Of a DNA stretch of 64,000 nucleotides, positions 33,031 to 44,985 are shown piece by piece. How positions within the stretch are numbered: position 1 is the stretch's first letter; each line of letters opens with the position of its first letter. Source of the stretch: Zantedeschia hybrid cultivar (taxonomy: Eukaryota; Streptophyta; Magnoliopsida; Alismatales; Araceae); assembly GCA_030544215.1 (NCBI GenBank), contig JARZZO010000014.1:43243734-43307733 (forward strand), in the 5' to 3' direction. A model generated the notes under the pieces. That model saw only the letters and a list, made by a program, of their open reading frames with translations. It was not told the DNA's origin and did not search any database. The position numbers were made by a program, and so were the translations under genes.

Positions 33031-35109
33031 CCAAGTTTTACATACGCATTTTGTATTGAATTATGTATCTCATTTTTCACATTCTTTAATAAAATATCAT
33101 CCCAAATGCCTAGGCCATTGCATAGGCATTTAAGGCTGATGTGACCACTTGGTCGCCTTGGTTCCCCTAACTATGTAGTATGTGAAAGAGAGAAAGTGGA
33201 TCTCCCCTGGTTAGGCAACCGAGTGGTTTGTGGATTGACTTGTGAGAAGTAAGGTCTTCTTTAGGTTAGTGCATTAAGTGGGCAGGAAGTGATGATAGGA
33301 GATACACTATGTAAAGGTGAAAAAATCCACTATTTTATGATGCTACTAGAGCTCATTCATTAAGCCTGGAAGGAAACAGCATGCCTATGAATGTCTGTTT
33401 TAATCTAGACTGTTTGGAAGACATGAAGATTTTTTCATTCGTGGTTCACCTAGTCAGTTATGATGGTTGTAAAAGGTGTTCTGAAGTAAACAAGTATGTA
33501 CTGAACCTAACTGTCAAGAAGCTGTTGGGACTTTTAGGACTAAGGTTCTAGTTTTATTGACCTCCACTTTTTACAGTTAATACCTTAGGTACATGATCAT
33601 GAGGAAAGGTTCAACAGGATCCTAGGTAGTAGAATGCCAGGGTTTCTTTTTCTTCTGTTTCTTGTGCACAAGTGTTGGATTATATTGGATCACTGTGGCT
33701 TCCAGGTTTTGAAGTTGAAAGTCTTGTGTGGAACCTAAGATGACAAGGAATTATGACTGGAAGTACTTGCCTTTTCCTTTTCCTTTCTGTTTGAGGAGCT
33801 TGCCTTTCGTGAGTGGGATTTCATCCATTCACCTCCTTATTATACACTGATGGATGCCTCAAGTTACTGTCGAGTAAGGAGATGCTTGGGAATGCATTAG
33901 AAGTGGTCCATCAGAACTGGGTATGTCAACTGGTGTAGAGTGCACTGTTCTCCTTCTAAATGCTAACACTTGGGAATGATCATGAGAACGAGATTCTTGG
34001 CTGTCAAATAGTAGAGTTGCCTCCTGTCTTGCAATTATTGTTCACCCTTTGAAGTGCTAGAACTACCCTTTGGATATCATTATAAGATATGTTTTGATCT
34101 GAACTTGTCATTACATAAGAATATTTGTCAAAACAAGATTACAATTCTCTTTCAGATGTGCTACTACAGGGCCAAAAAATTCATCATGAAGGTTGTGATG
34201 ATTTTGGAACTTTTATGATCAGCGCCTACATTGGCCCCATCATTGCCATAACTGTGATTTACTTTTGATCAGACCCATAGCTCTTGGGCTATGGTGTTCT
34301 TTTACATGTTCATACCATATTTGGAACTGTTGAACTGTAGTATGTCTATTCAGGTTTTGCTAAATAGCAAACCACAAAAGTTAAGTGCATGGGCTATGGT
34401 GTTCTTTTACATGTTCAGACCATATTTGGAACTGTTGAACTGTAGTATGTCTATTCAAGAGTTTTTAAAGGCATTGTGCTGAAGAATGAAGAAGCTATGT
34501 AGTCAGAGTTGTGTGGCGACCAAGGGGTCACCTTAGCCTTAAACGCCCAGGTGATGGCCTAGGCATTTTATGTGACATTTTTATTATGAAATATATAAAA
34601 TCAGAAATATGCAGAAATTATTAAATAGGACGCATGTACATAAGTAAAACCTTAAAGATTACTAAATTTACCAACGTTCAAGGTTGCTAAATAAGTACAA
34701 AGAAGGCTCAGGAGGGAAGATGAATACTGCTTAGTGTCTGGGTGCTGGAGATGGGTATTTGTATCCTGGGCCACTAGTCAACAGGATCCATTATTTACTG
34801 GTGTGCAAAGTGAGGCAAGCTGAGCATGAGGCAGGCTGAGGCAATCGTCTTAAGTATTCTGGACACTTTTCAGGCAATCACCTAGGTGAAACGGGTTGCA
34901 GCAAGGTGACTTGTCATCGCATTGGCCGGCCTCATCGCCTAGGCACTCGCCTGAGCTCTTGATGCAAATATCTGCTCTTTTTTTTTTCCGATGCACATCT
35001 TAGGCATGGTTGCATCTTGTCTATAGGTAAATGGAGATATCCATTTATCCATCTGTTTCCAAAGTTTAAAGGATAACAATAAAACTTTTGCGAAATTCTA
35101 GGAACATAA
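33031..35109. other. Intronic spacer with a direct duplication and GCCTAGGCG-rich stretch
   Basis: A roughly 68-bp segment beginning TGGGCTATGGTGTTCTTTTA occurs at about 34284-34351 and again at 34389-34456. A stretch at 34510-34950 is rich in GCCTAGGC and GAGGC motifs, like 14860-15390. No gene is seen. Confidence 0.6.
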
Positions 35110-35118
35110 TTTCAGGTA

Positions 35119-35409
35119 GAGTTATACTTGCTGTACAGCATGGGGTGCAGTCCAATTTTTTATTTTTTATTTTTTGAAATTTTTTATGGTGGGCCCATCA
35201 TGCTTGACATGCTCGTTCAACATAATCTTTGATTGGATCACCAAAAAAAAAATATCTAAAAAACAAAGAAACCAAGCCCAATGAAAAGTGAAGAATTTCA
35301 AAAAATAAAACAAACAAAAAAAAGACTTGTTGCTGCAGCCGTCCGATTTAAGCAGATCGAACGGCTGTCCACTTGCACTGCAGTGCATGTAGTGCAGCAA
35401 GTCGGACTC
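35119..35409. mobile_element. Mutator-like MITE, 291 bp, with 9-bp target-site duplication
   Basis: TTTCAGGTA occurs at 35110-35118 and 35410-35418, a perfect 9-bp direct repeat typical of Mutator-like insertion. The ends are imperfect inverted repeats: GAGTTATACTTGCTGTACAG on the left and GAGTCCGACTTGCTGCACTA on the complementary strand of the right. The interior has GCCGTCCGAT..ATCGAACGGC and no ORF. Confidence 0.85.
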
Positions 35410-35418
35410 TTTCAGGTA

Positions 35419-38400
35419 ACGGTAAGCATATGCCTGTTTCTGACTATTTATCTGGTATCCATCCACTGTTTTCTTCTCGCATCTTAGCCATCATGGCATC
35501 TTACTTACAGTTATTATTTCTCATCTGATGATAGAGTCTAAATCACAACCAACTTGGAAATTCCCCATCTTATGCCTCATTCCCCACCCTGCTTCCCAAC
35601 CCTCATTCCCTTCCACATTTTTATAGAGTTCATTTTATTCATGTTGCATGTTTATTAAGTAGAAATTATATGAATGTTAGTTTGAAAGATCTTATACACA
35701 CAGTTATGCCTTGTAAGTATAGTTTCATATGAACATAAGGAGTTTAGGACAGTGTTAGCTGGTAACTTTTCCTTTTCTCTACATTTCTGATAAGTTTGAA
35801 GGATTATGATAAAGATACATAAGAAGGGTAAGCATAATGATACACCTTCTGCTTAAAGGATAAGGACAGAGCTACTATCTGATTGGATAGGTATTCGTTG
35901 ATATCCCTATGTGGTGAGCATATGATATTTTGCCCTCAGTCTGTCATGATGACATACCATCAACAGTATAAAAAATGTAAAAATTGTATGCCATCTACAT
36001 ATTGCAAGTGTCGCACAGTTTTATTGCTATGTAACAGAACTATACCTGATTTCTGTACTTTTGTTGTACCATTGAAAAGGCCGGTTGGAAATGTCTTTGC
36101 ACAATGAAGTACATATTGAATAAGTCTCTTGGGATAAATTCCAAGTCAAATTTATTCTAGGAGAAGATTGTGTACAAAACTTTGGTTTGGAAAATGACAA
36201 TATGTGCCCACAATTTAGAGAATCATTAAATGTGGGCACCCATGGATTTAGAAAACTGTGTTGGATGTATAATTTGAGAAACCATGAAATATAGGAGCTT
36301 CAGAGTTGGGCAATCATAGGTTACAAAAGCCTATGGATTTAGGGAGTTATGGGTTCTGTGGGCATTGATTGACAAATTTAGAAAACCATGGTTGGCGGGA
36401 CCATGTGTTTGGAAAACTATGGGCTGGGAGCCAAGAGATTTGAAATGAAGCACTTTATATAAGAAAGGCACAGTGTGTGTCTCAGTCTGTGGACTGTTAA
36501 AGGTAGCAAAAGGAGGGAGAAACTTCTCGGAGGAATAAGAAAGGTTGTGGTCTTGATGCCCTTGTGGTTTTTCAGAGTGCCCCACAAATGGAGGAGCTCC
36601 AGCAAGGGCCAAGCACTAGACTCTAGAGAAGATGGTTGAGAGGAAATCTATGTGACAAGAACAAACTCCAGTTAGGGTTGAGGACTAGAGAAGATGGTTG
36701 AGAGATGTACGTGACAGGAACACACTTCACACACAAGTAAAAAGATCTTGGTGTCAGCCTGAGGTTGGGACATGCTATCACATCATTATTTATTTTTCTA
36801 TGTTTGTGATGCATACTATGCATATAAATATATTCTCTTCGAATTTTGGTTATGATTTGTTTTGTTACTTGATGTAGTGCCTTCTGATGTTAGCAGATGA
36901 CAGTCTGTTGGCCTCCAGTTTTCTATTAAACATTGCATTAAGCCATTTGCTTAAGGCACGTCAGTATTTTAATAGGCAAGAATGTTTATCCATCTTGTCA
37001 TCTTTACACTCATGTGGTTGCTTTCAATGGTATTCTGCCACAAAGATCTTACTTGAAGAGTAGCTTTGTTCCACAGCTCTTTACAGGATTACATGCGATT
37101 CACACCGTATGGACCCTTATACCTCTTATGTTTAAACTCTATAGACTGCAGTACTTAATTTTGTCAAAATGGGTTGGAATAGCCTTCTGTTCTTTTCCTT
37201 GTTAGTGTCTCTGGACAACTCAGAGAGCTTAGTTATTATATCCTTTCCAAATCCAATCATCCCCAAAATGTATTTAAGTTGACTTGTTGATAAAGTACAT
37301 GTGTACTGGGTGACCTCCTCTAGGACTCCTATTCTCATTAGGAAACCATATGCTGAACCGAACCATACCATTTGTCAAATTATCTCACCTAGAATTGCCA
37401 TAAGAATATGGCATTATCAGCTGCTGAAAGGTCATTTATTATGGCAATATGTAGTGCCACTTGCATTGTATGACAATATATATTGCCATAGAAAAAAGGC
37501 TATGGTAGACTGCTTTGACCTCTTCAGATGACAAAACTTTTGTTCAGCAACAGTACTTAGTCAACAGATTTTTAACAGGGGGTGAGGGTTTAAAACTTTA
37601 GATTGCCCAGTGCGGTATGTTCTCCTCCAAATGTGAAATTTGTCTCCAATGTACCACCCTAGTGGTGCTGTGGTACAAAGTCAATGACTGTTGGGACAGA
37701 CATAATGTGAACCATAGCATGTTAATGTCTTGTGTCGACGACTATTGTATTATTGTGATCCTTTTAAACTGGCAAGCAGTGTTGCTGCTCATGGCAGAGG
37801 GCAATGTACAGGAGGAAGAATGGCAAGATATTTCTGTCAGGGTTGGCTACTTTCTCTATCCCTTTTCTTGTTATGTCTGATCTGTCGGAATCCGTGCAAT
37901 ATTGAGAAGGACCAGTGGCTGCTTCTTGTTCTTTCATTTGACCTCTTTGGATCAATCTACTGGCGCTCGGCCTCTGGCCAAAAGCAGAAAGGAAGAGGTG
38001 GGGGACTGACTAAAAAAATTGTGGTGTAGTAGAAAGGATGGCTGTGGATGGCACGGTGGCAATGGACAGTGCCACAGAGTGACTGGCAGCAATCTGGTGG
38101 ACAGCAAGTGGTGATGGGTTGGTGTGCTGGAAGCAGTGAAGCCCTAGCCCCTTCTCCATCTAAAGAATGAGATTATAGTTTTCTACAAGAGTTCAAATCT
38201 TAGAAAGCAACTGCTTGTAGGAAAATTAATTGCAGCTTAGGCCTTATTATCACAAAATAAGCCTTAGAATACAAAAAAACAGACTTCAAACTTATTATTA
38301 TTTTTACAGTTTTGGTTTTAAAACCAGCTGAACCGAACCAGGCTTGACTGGTTTCTATGTGGGCAGCTGGTTTTCTGAACCATCCAGTTTTATTTTCCTG

Positions 38401-38634
38401 GATAGGGTCATATATGGTACTGTTGTAGATCTGTGGCCTAGTTGATCACCAATGCACTAATCTATACTTGGTATTTTTAGATTTCAGCTTTCAGAAACAT
38501 GTTCTTTTATCAGCTTATATACTGATGGGTATATTTTATGCTTGTGGAAAGCAGAGGCCTGCTGTAAATTGATTTATACTCTCTAAAACTGGTTTTTTGG
38601 AAAAGTAACTAACTTGCCTATCCTACATGAGCAG
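35419..38634. other. Intronic spacer next to the kinase acceptor, nothing recognised
   Basis: No transposon ends or coding signature are visible. Possibly original intron sequence. Confidence 0.5.
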
Positions 38635-39511
38635 ATTTTATGCAGCAGAGGTGCTGTTGGCTCTAGAGTACCTCCACATGCTGGGTGTTGTGTACAGAGA
38701 CTTGAAGCCCGAGAATGTTCTTGTCCGTGACGACGGCCACATAATGCTTTCGGATTTTGATCTCTCCTTAAGGTGTGCAGTTTCTCCCACACTGATAAAA
38801 TCATCATCATTTGAGTCAGACCCTTCCAGACGAGCAACAGGATCATTCTGTGTGCAACCTGCCTGCATTGAGCCTTCATCTGTGTGCATCCAGCCTTCTT
38901 GCTTCATGCCAAAACTGTTTCCGCAGAAAAGCAAGAAGAATAAAAAATCCCATGCTGAGCGAGGTATACAGTCAACCTCTCTTCCTGAGCTTGTGGCAGA
39001 GCCAACTACTGCTAGATCGATGTCATTTGTTGGAACACATGAGTATCTGGCTCCGGAAATCATAAAAGGTGAAGGTCATGGTAGTGCAGTGGATTGGTGG
39101 ACGTTTGGTATCTTCTTACATGAGCTTTTATATGGGAAAACCCCATTCAAGGGTTCAGGCAACCGAGCTACACTGTTCAATGTGGTTGGACAGCAGCTCA
39201 GATTTCCCGATTCACCTGCAACGAGTTACTCTAGCAGGGACCTGATCAGAGGGCTTTTGGTCAAAGAGCCTCAGCACCGGCTGGGTGTGAAAAGAGGAGC
39301 AGCTGAGATCAAGCAACATCCTTTCTTTGAGGGAGTAAACTGGGCGTTGATACGTTGCAGCACACCACCTGAGGTTCCAAGACCCATTGAGACGGAGCTT
39401 CCTGGGAAATTTGGGTCAGCTGATGGGGTGACGGCAGGCAGCAGCAGCAAGAGGATGGTTGGGGCAGATGTGAAGTCAGGGGGTAAATACCTGGATTTTG
39501 AGTTCTTTTAG
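38635..39511 (+). CDS. AGC-VIIIa (D6PK-like) protein kinase, catalytic C-lobe, last exon
   Basis: This is the 3' exon of the kinase begun at 1-318. The acceptor is ...CATGAGCAG at 38634. It contains the catalytic loop YRDLKPENV, the AGC-VIII hallmark DFD in place of DFG, and GTHEYLAPEII. Between DFD and APE there is an insertion of roughly 95 residues with cysteine-rich CVQPACIEPS-type repeats and a basic KSKKNKKSH patch; AGC-VIIIa kinases carry such an insertion, and in the family it affects membrane localisation. The kinase core continues through DWWTFGIFLHELLYGKTPF to an HRLG-type motif. The protein ends DFEFF followed by a stop, matching the hydrophobic PDK1-docking tail of AGC kinases. 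No stop or frameshift is present, so the gene looks functional provided the giant intron is spliced. Confidence 0.95.
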
Positions 39512-41335
39512 GTTCAAATTGGTTTAGCTTGTACCCTTCAATGTCTACCAATTATAGTCCATTCGAGTGCACAGGCAAGTGTTCAAATATATGTCATTTT
39601 TCCAGGTGTTCGTTTTCACTCTGTTGTATGCTTGTAAGCCAGAATTGGTAAAAGAGTAGCTGGAGAATGTATATGGTCTGACCTTGCATCAAGTTCATGA
39701 ATCTAGTCCATAAATTCAAGCAGGTCTAATCTACCAAGTATTGTTTCTAATTAATTGATTTGTTTCTTGGACTGCTCTAGATGGAGATAACATCAAATGT
39801 ACTGTATAACTTTCTTAGCCAATATCTAGTTCTATTTTTATGCATCCAGAAAAAGAGCATAACTTCTTTATTAAAAAAGAAAGAAAAGTGAACGTATGGT
39901 ACAGGCATAGGTAAGAACCTCAATCACAGCCTCTGGAGCAGGACGTGAGACCAGCACATGTATTAAGACTAAAAGATTTGCAGAACTTAGCTGCAAATCC
40001 CACTTTTATTTCAACTCGATTCAGATTAGGGGGGAGGTGTTTGGGCCGGGTTTTAGGATCCACGGTGGGGAACCCGATCCGATCACATGTAATCTTTTTA
40101 TCCAAATTGATTTGCTTGTGGAGGAAACTAGGTCTATGGGCGAGGCCCTTTCCTTCCCTTGATGCTGCCTTCTTCCTTAGAGGACATGATGGGACCTCGA
40201 GGCTTCTTCCTGTCAATCGATCGCCCCTACAAGGGGGATGACCTGTCCTTCAGTTTCGACCCAACAACGCTGATGTTGACAATGGATGGGGGTCTCCTTG
40301 GAAGCCTTATCAGCAACGATAAATTGCATGTTGAACCATTGATACCACTCGCACTACACAGATCATCAAATTTCCTCCTTTTCATGGGCTTCTGCATTCC
40401 AACCCTTTGTACATAGTTAATGGGGCATAGGCTTGGCAAAGTCCCCTCCATGGACATTGTAGGAGGAAAAGTGTGAGGGCATGACCACCGTTTATATAGG
40501 TCTTGGCATGAAATGTGCCCACAAGATCCATCTAAGTGGTTAACAGTTATGCTTGAAAGTAGACATGAGAGAGCCCCATAGAGTGGCAACGAACCTTCTT
40601 TAGGGTTCGGCCCTTCATACCCCATGCCTCTGCTCCGAGCAATGTTGCTCTCTGTCACCAAACTTAACTCTTCCTTGCAAATATGCCCCGAGTCTTCTAC
40701 TTGGTTGGTATCCTAAGCGTGAGCTCCCATCTCTTCCTCTACACGGGCTTTGTCCTTTCAACACTAACAATTATAACAGGAGTATGCGACGATGTAAAGG
40801 TGTAAGACCAAAGGAAATTGACCTCGAAGACTAAAATGATTGGTTAGTTTGAAGGCTAGAGGTTGGGTTAGAGTGGCTGATAGCTTATATGACCAATCGT
40901 ATTGGCATGCTTTTGACTTTGACAACCTTTCCTCTAAATAGACACTTTAAATACAGGTGGATGGTGGATGTCACTGCACTTAGGAAATTGATTTATGGTC
41001 TACTTAGGATGACTTGAAAAGTTGGATCAATGTCTAAGATATGAAATTTGGTGACATGATTAAGGGACCTAACTCGACTTCCAACATAATGAGGTTATGA
41101 CACGGGTGCCTTGTGTTATTGTAGACAACTACTGTGGTGTTTATGGCTTAAGCTCCTTTTTTTGTGACACTGTGAGCCCTCGGGGTGACCAATGACACAT
41201 TAACCAATGTGGCAATGTCGTTCAAGACCAAGTACACAATGGTCTATTGATTGTCAAGCCAATACATATAGGGAGACTTTAGAAACTCTTTTCTATTTAA
41301 CTATACAACCATGGCTAGGAATTTTCCTGAATGTG
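39512..41335. other. 3' flank of the kinase gene; 3' UTR then unassigned sequence
   Basis: The first few hundred bases should contain the 3' UTR; I could not fix a poly(A) site. At 39900-40660 there are open frames on both strands without a recognisable domain. They may be transposon debris. Confidence 0.45.
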
Positions 41336-41625
41336 ACTCTATAGTACATTCTCTCTCTTGATACCAAAAGTGAATGATTCCATGTTGACTACACAATTGC
41401 CTTCGCACGTATCACAAAGTACCCTAACACCTGTTTTCTTAGACCCATTAAATGTATAAGATAACAGGTACCACAGCATGTTGATCCTCATGTAGGACAT
41501 CTTTGGTGTCTCAGGTCTAAGGATTAGTTGCACCACTTTGACTAGGAGTTTTACGATTAATAGTTTAGTATTTGGAAACTCATTAGAAAAATAATTCAGT
41601 GAACTCATTTTCCAACGTATCGGGG
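41336..41625. mobile_element. Fragment of a copia LTR
   Basis: It shares CATTCTCTCTC, GTTGACTACACAATT, GTGTCTCAGGTCTAAGGAT and TTCAGTGAACTCATT in order with the copia LTRs at 43424 and 51131. It is strongly diverged and truncated. Confidence 0.6.
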
Positions 41626-42563
41626 AGGGGGGGGGAATGAATGGGTTAAAAGAAAAAAAAAAAACTCGTGCTTGCATAAAAGAAATTGCAGCAAACCCTT
41701 AGAACTAGGTAAGAAGAAAAGGAACACTCACATAGAGACAACACAATAGATTTTCATATTGGTTCGGTCCAAGACCAACGTCCAATCCTCAAGGCACTCT
41801 CCATGAGATTCCACTAGCTCAAAGCTAAGTCAAACACACCCAACCTTAACTGGTCTTCCTCTCAACCAGAGGGAACATAGGATACCCACCTCCTGCTATC
41901 CAACCGCCTAATACATAGGCTCAGTTCCCTTAGGAAGCAATTGGGTACATAGTACATGTTCCCCTTCAACAACTAGAAGGAGGAATAACAATGTTTATCA
42001 AGTTTACACAACAAATGCCTCTAAGTAGGCTACAATGTGTACCATGAAACTCAGAAACGAACTATGACAGAGAACTAAAGTGAGAGGGAAGCCTTAATTG
42101 TTATGGAAGGCCCCGAGAGCTTGTTCAACAAGCACAATAGAAGGTGAGGTAGTAGATGGCGTAGACTGCTTGGGCACAGAGTCTAGCTCTAAGCAACTTC
42201 TTGCCTTTTCTCTTTAGATAGTGAATGAGTTTACATGCTTGAGAGTTCTTGTACACACCCAAAGATAGACTTTTTCTACCTTAGGTTTCAATCTATAGAC
42301 TCCTTTTAAATTAGCTCCATTAGACATGCCAACTGTATGTTTACTTGGTGAAGGAGCTTTTGAGTCTAATACTAACCTTCATGGGACTAACATTAACATT
42401 CTTGATTCTTGCAGAGTGGATAGAAGCTGGAGATTTGTCTTTATCCATGTAGAAGCTTCCATTCTTAGTCTCCAACCATTTCCCCAATGGGTCATATACC
42501 TGGCTACTGCATATCCTGTTGCATAGCGAAGAAGAGAAACCCATTTGTTCTTCGACCATAGAG

Positions 42564-43175
42564 TAGGGGTGTCAACGGAGCGAATACGGAGCGGATATCA
42601 CAATATCCGACTCCGCTCCGTTTAACATTATCTGAATATCCAACTTCGGATACTATCTGACAGATAATAAAATTTTCTATCCGAATTCGACTCCGCCGGA
42701 TAATATCCGAATTCGGATAATAATTCAAATACTTGATTATTACAACTTTATCTTGTAATTTATGACTTGTAAATTTTATTTTTTGTATAATTCATGAATA
42801 TCATAGATTTAAATTAATAAATATTCATGTTATAAATATCTAGATAAATTTTAAATAATTTAAATATTTTATTAAATATACTTTAGATAATAACAAATGA
42901 CTTAAATAATTTATCTAAATAAGTAAAATCACTAAAATAAAAAATCATAATAAACTTCACTATTATTGTTCAACACATCTTAAGCATACTTCAAATATCA
43001 AATTATCATTTACTTAAACATATAAATATCATTATAATTAAAAGAACTTATCAAAATAGATAATCGATCGGATAATAATCGGAGCGGATACCTAGTTCCC
43101 GTTTCCGCTTCGAATATTAATCGAATAATTAAACGGATATTCGGATATGTCCGTCCGGATCCGTTGACAACCCTG
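42564..43175. mobile_element. hAT-type MITE, 612 bp
   Basis: The ends are inverted repeats TAGGGGTGTCAACGG and, on the other strand, CAGGGTTGTCAACGG. An 8-bp direct repeat flanks it (CCATAGAG at 42556-42563, CTATAGAG at 43176-43183; 7 of 8). CGGATA/ATCCGAATTCGGATAAT motifs crowd both subterminal regions, and the centre is very AT-rich. It has no ORF of note, so it is non-autonomous. Confidence 0.85.
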
Positions 43176-43423
43176 CTATAGAGGGTAGGTGAGTAGTAGA
43201 GATATTCATAAACAACAACAGAAAAAGTGGAGACAAGCCTTTGAACTTTGCTAGATATTTGAATAGATATGGTCTAAACAAATCAAATAACATCTCATAG
43301 TTGAAAAACAATATGGCAAGATAGTTATACAGGCATAAGTTAATTGTAATCTCACTCAATTACATGAGGAAAAGGTAAAGCAAGAAATGGAACTATAATC
43401 AGTTTAGTAAAGCATGTTAAAAC

Positions 43424-44971
43424 TGTTAGGTTCGCTGTGTTGGATCCGAGAAAATGCAGCGGAAATAAAAATCTAGATCCATGTTGTTTCAGATAATAAA
43501 ATCGGATAGTGAAAACAGATTTTCACCAAGCGTGGATTCGAATCCGCATTCGTCGGGTTCCGTCTGGGCAATGCCGCAAGCCGCACAGGTGCCCGGCCTC
43601 TAGCGGTATCCACGTAGTCTTCCTCTCTACGGATCGTCTTTGCTTCCTCGTTCGGTGCGGCGTCTGCAGATCTTGTTAGGCTACACGTGATTCTCAGCGA
43701 CGTGCGGATTCAGAAATCCCGTCTAACGGGAAGTGGAGTAGGTGGGAGACAGAGCAGAGCCGCCAGGGGGCCGGCCTCTGAGGGGGGGGCCGGGAAAGAG
43801 AGAGGGGTGGCTAGCTAGGTCAGAGTTGCTGGCCTCTGACCTAGCAACGGTTCTTTTATAATAAGTGGCTTTGCAGGTTTTCATAAAAACCCATACTTAT
43901 CATAAAACCCGTTAATTAATCGATCGACTTGAAAACCTTTCGCGTGTGACCCTCTAGGCCCAAATACCAGTCCAATTAATGGTCCATTAAGCCTAGTAAC
44001 TCCTTACTAACTTACGAAATTAATTAATATCCTTATATCAGTTAATTAGTCAAATTTAATGTCCCACAATAAATTCGGACGGACTTCCAATCACGTTGGG
44101 TGCCGAGCAACACTACGTGAACCTAGAAGGCATTGGGGTTCCGTAACCTACAAATGGAACCTTTCCGTCATCGGTTACCGCGCTAGTATAATCCTTCATC
44201 CGTGTAATATTCCCAAATCGACCTAGGGCATGGTTTACTGTTAAGCCATAACTGATCGATTCACTTGAATAAGATGCCGCTAAATTACATCAGATAACTC
44301 CTTATTTGATATGGTGTCTGCCCTAGCCAGGGACCTAAGTACATCATTCCCAGAACATTCTCTCTCCTATTACCGAGAGTGGATGATCCCTTGTTGACTA
44401 CACAATTACTTTCAAGAGAATCTCCTTGAACCCAATCACTTAACTTATTGATATCCCATAGTTAAGGATTCATTAGTCAAGGTCAAAGCTTAGAAACCTA
44501 TCAACAAGGTATCCTTAGTGTCTCAGGTCTAAGGATCATCTAGGCAACCGTGACAAAGAATCAAACTGATTAACAATTAGGTAGATACTATTTAGCGATT
44601 CATAGTCTGATCAGTTCAGTGAACTCATTCGCCAATGAGCACCTATACGTCCATAGTGTCTCCACACAAGTGACTTATAGGATCAGTCACCCTCATCAAA
44701 TGAGCTGAAGAAACCTGTACTAGTTTATCTAGATATTTAATGTCCTTCTCAAACATTGTTCGACTAGGAATAATTAAGAACATGTGTTTACAAGTCTTCA
44801 GTCCTGTAATTATGATCTCATCATAATCCGAAGACCATTACATATGTCTATGGACTTCATCGTGAAATTACAAACAATATCGTATTATATACACAATGAA
44901 ATTAAGCTATTTTATTAATAACTGAATAATACAAAGTATCCGATTTGCTTGGAAGCCACATAATACTAACA
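43424..44971 (-). repeat. Copia 3' LTR (element on - strand), 1548 bp
   Basis: It begins TGTTAGGTTCG and ends ATACTAACA on the plus strand. It is a diverged match to 51131-52693. Confidence 0.92.
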
Positions 44972-44984
44972 ATCTCCTACTTGG
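44972..44984 (-). promoter_or_regulatory. Copia polypurine tract
   Basis: On the minus strand CCAAGTAGGAGATT abuts the 3' LTR, matching the usual copia AAGTGGGAGA-type tract. Confidence 0.75.
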
Positions 44985-44985
44985 A

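Larger units (their letters stand above)
319..38634 (+). other. Giant 38.3-kb intron of the kinase gene, filled with transposable elements
   Basis: The intron is bounded by a GTATAA donor and a CAG acceptor with a plausible CTAAC branch-point sequence about 25 bases upstream. The flanking exons join in phase. It contains a LINE fragment, a full hAT element, a full gag-only LTR element, small LTRs, MITEs, a SINE and simple repeats. All are described separately. Confidence 0.88.

Noticed and set aside
34510..34950. GCCTAGGCG-rich stretch as a defined transposon
   Set aside because: Motifs recur here and at 14860-15390, but I could not find matching inverted ends or target duplications.
39920..40661. 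Overlapping open frames on both strands downstream of the kinase
   Set aside because: No domain, no convincing start, and opposite-strand frames are equally open. Left as unassigned sequence.
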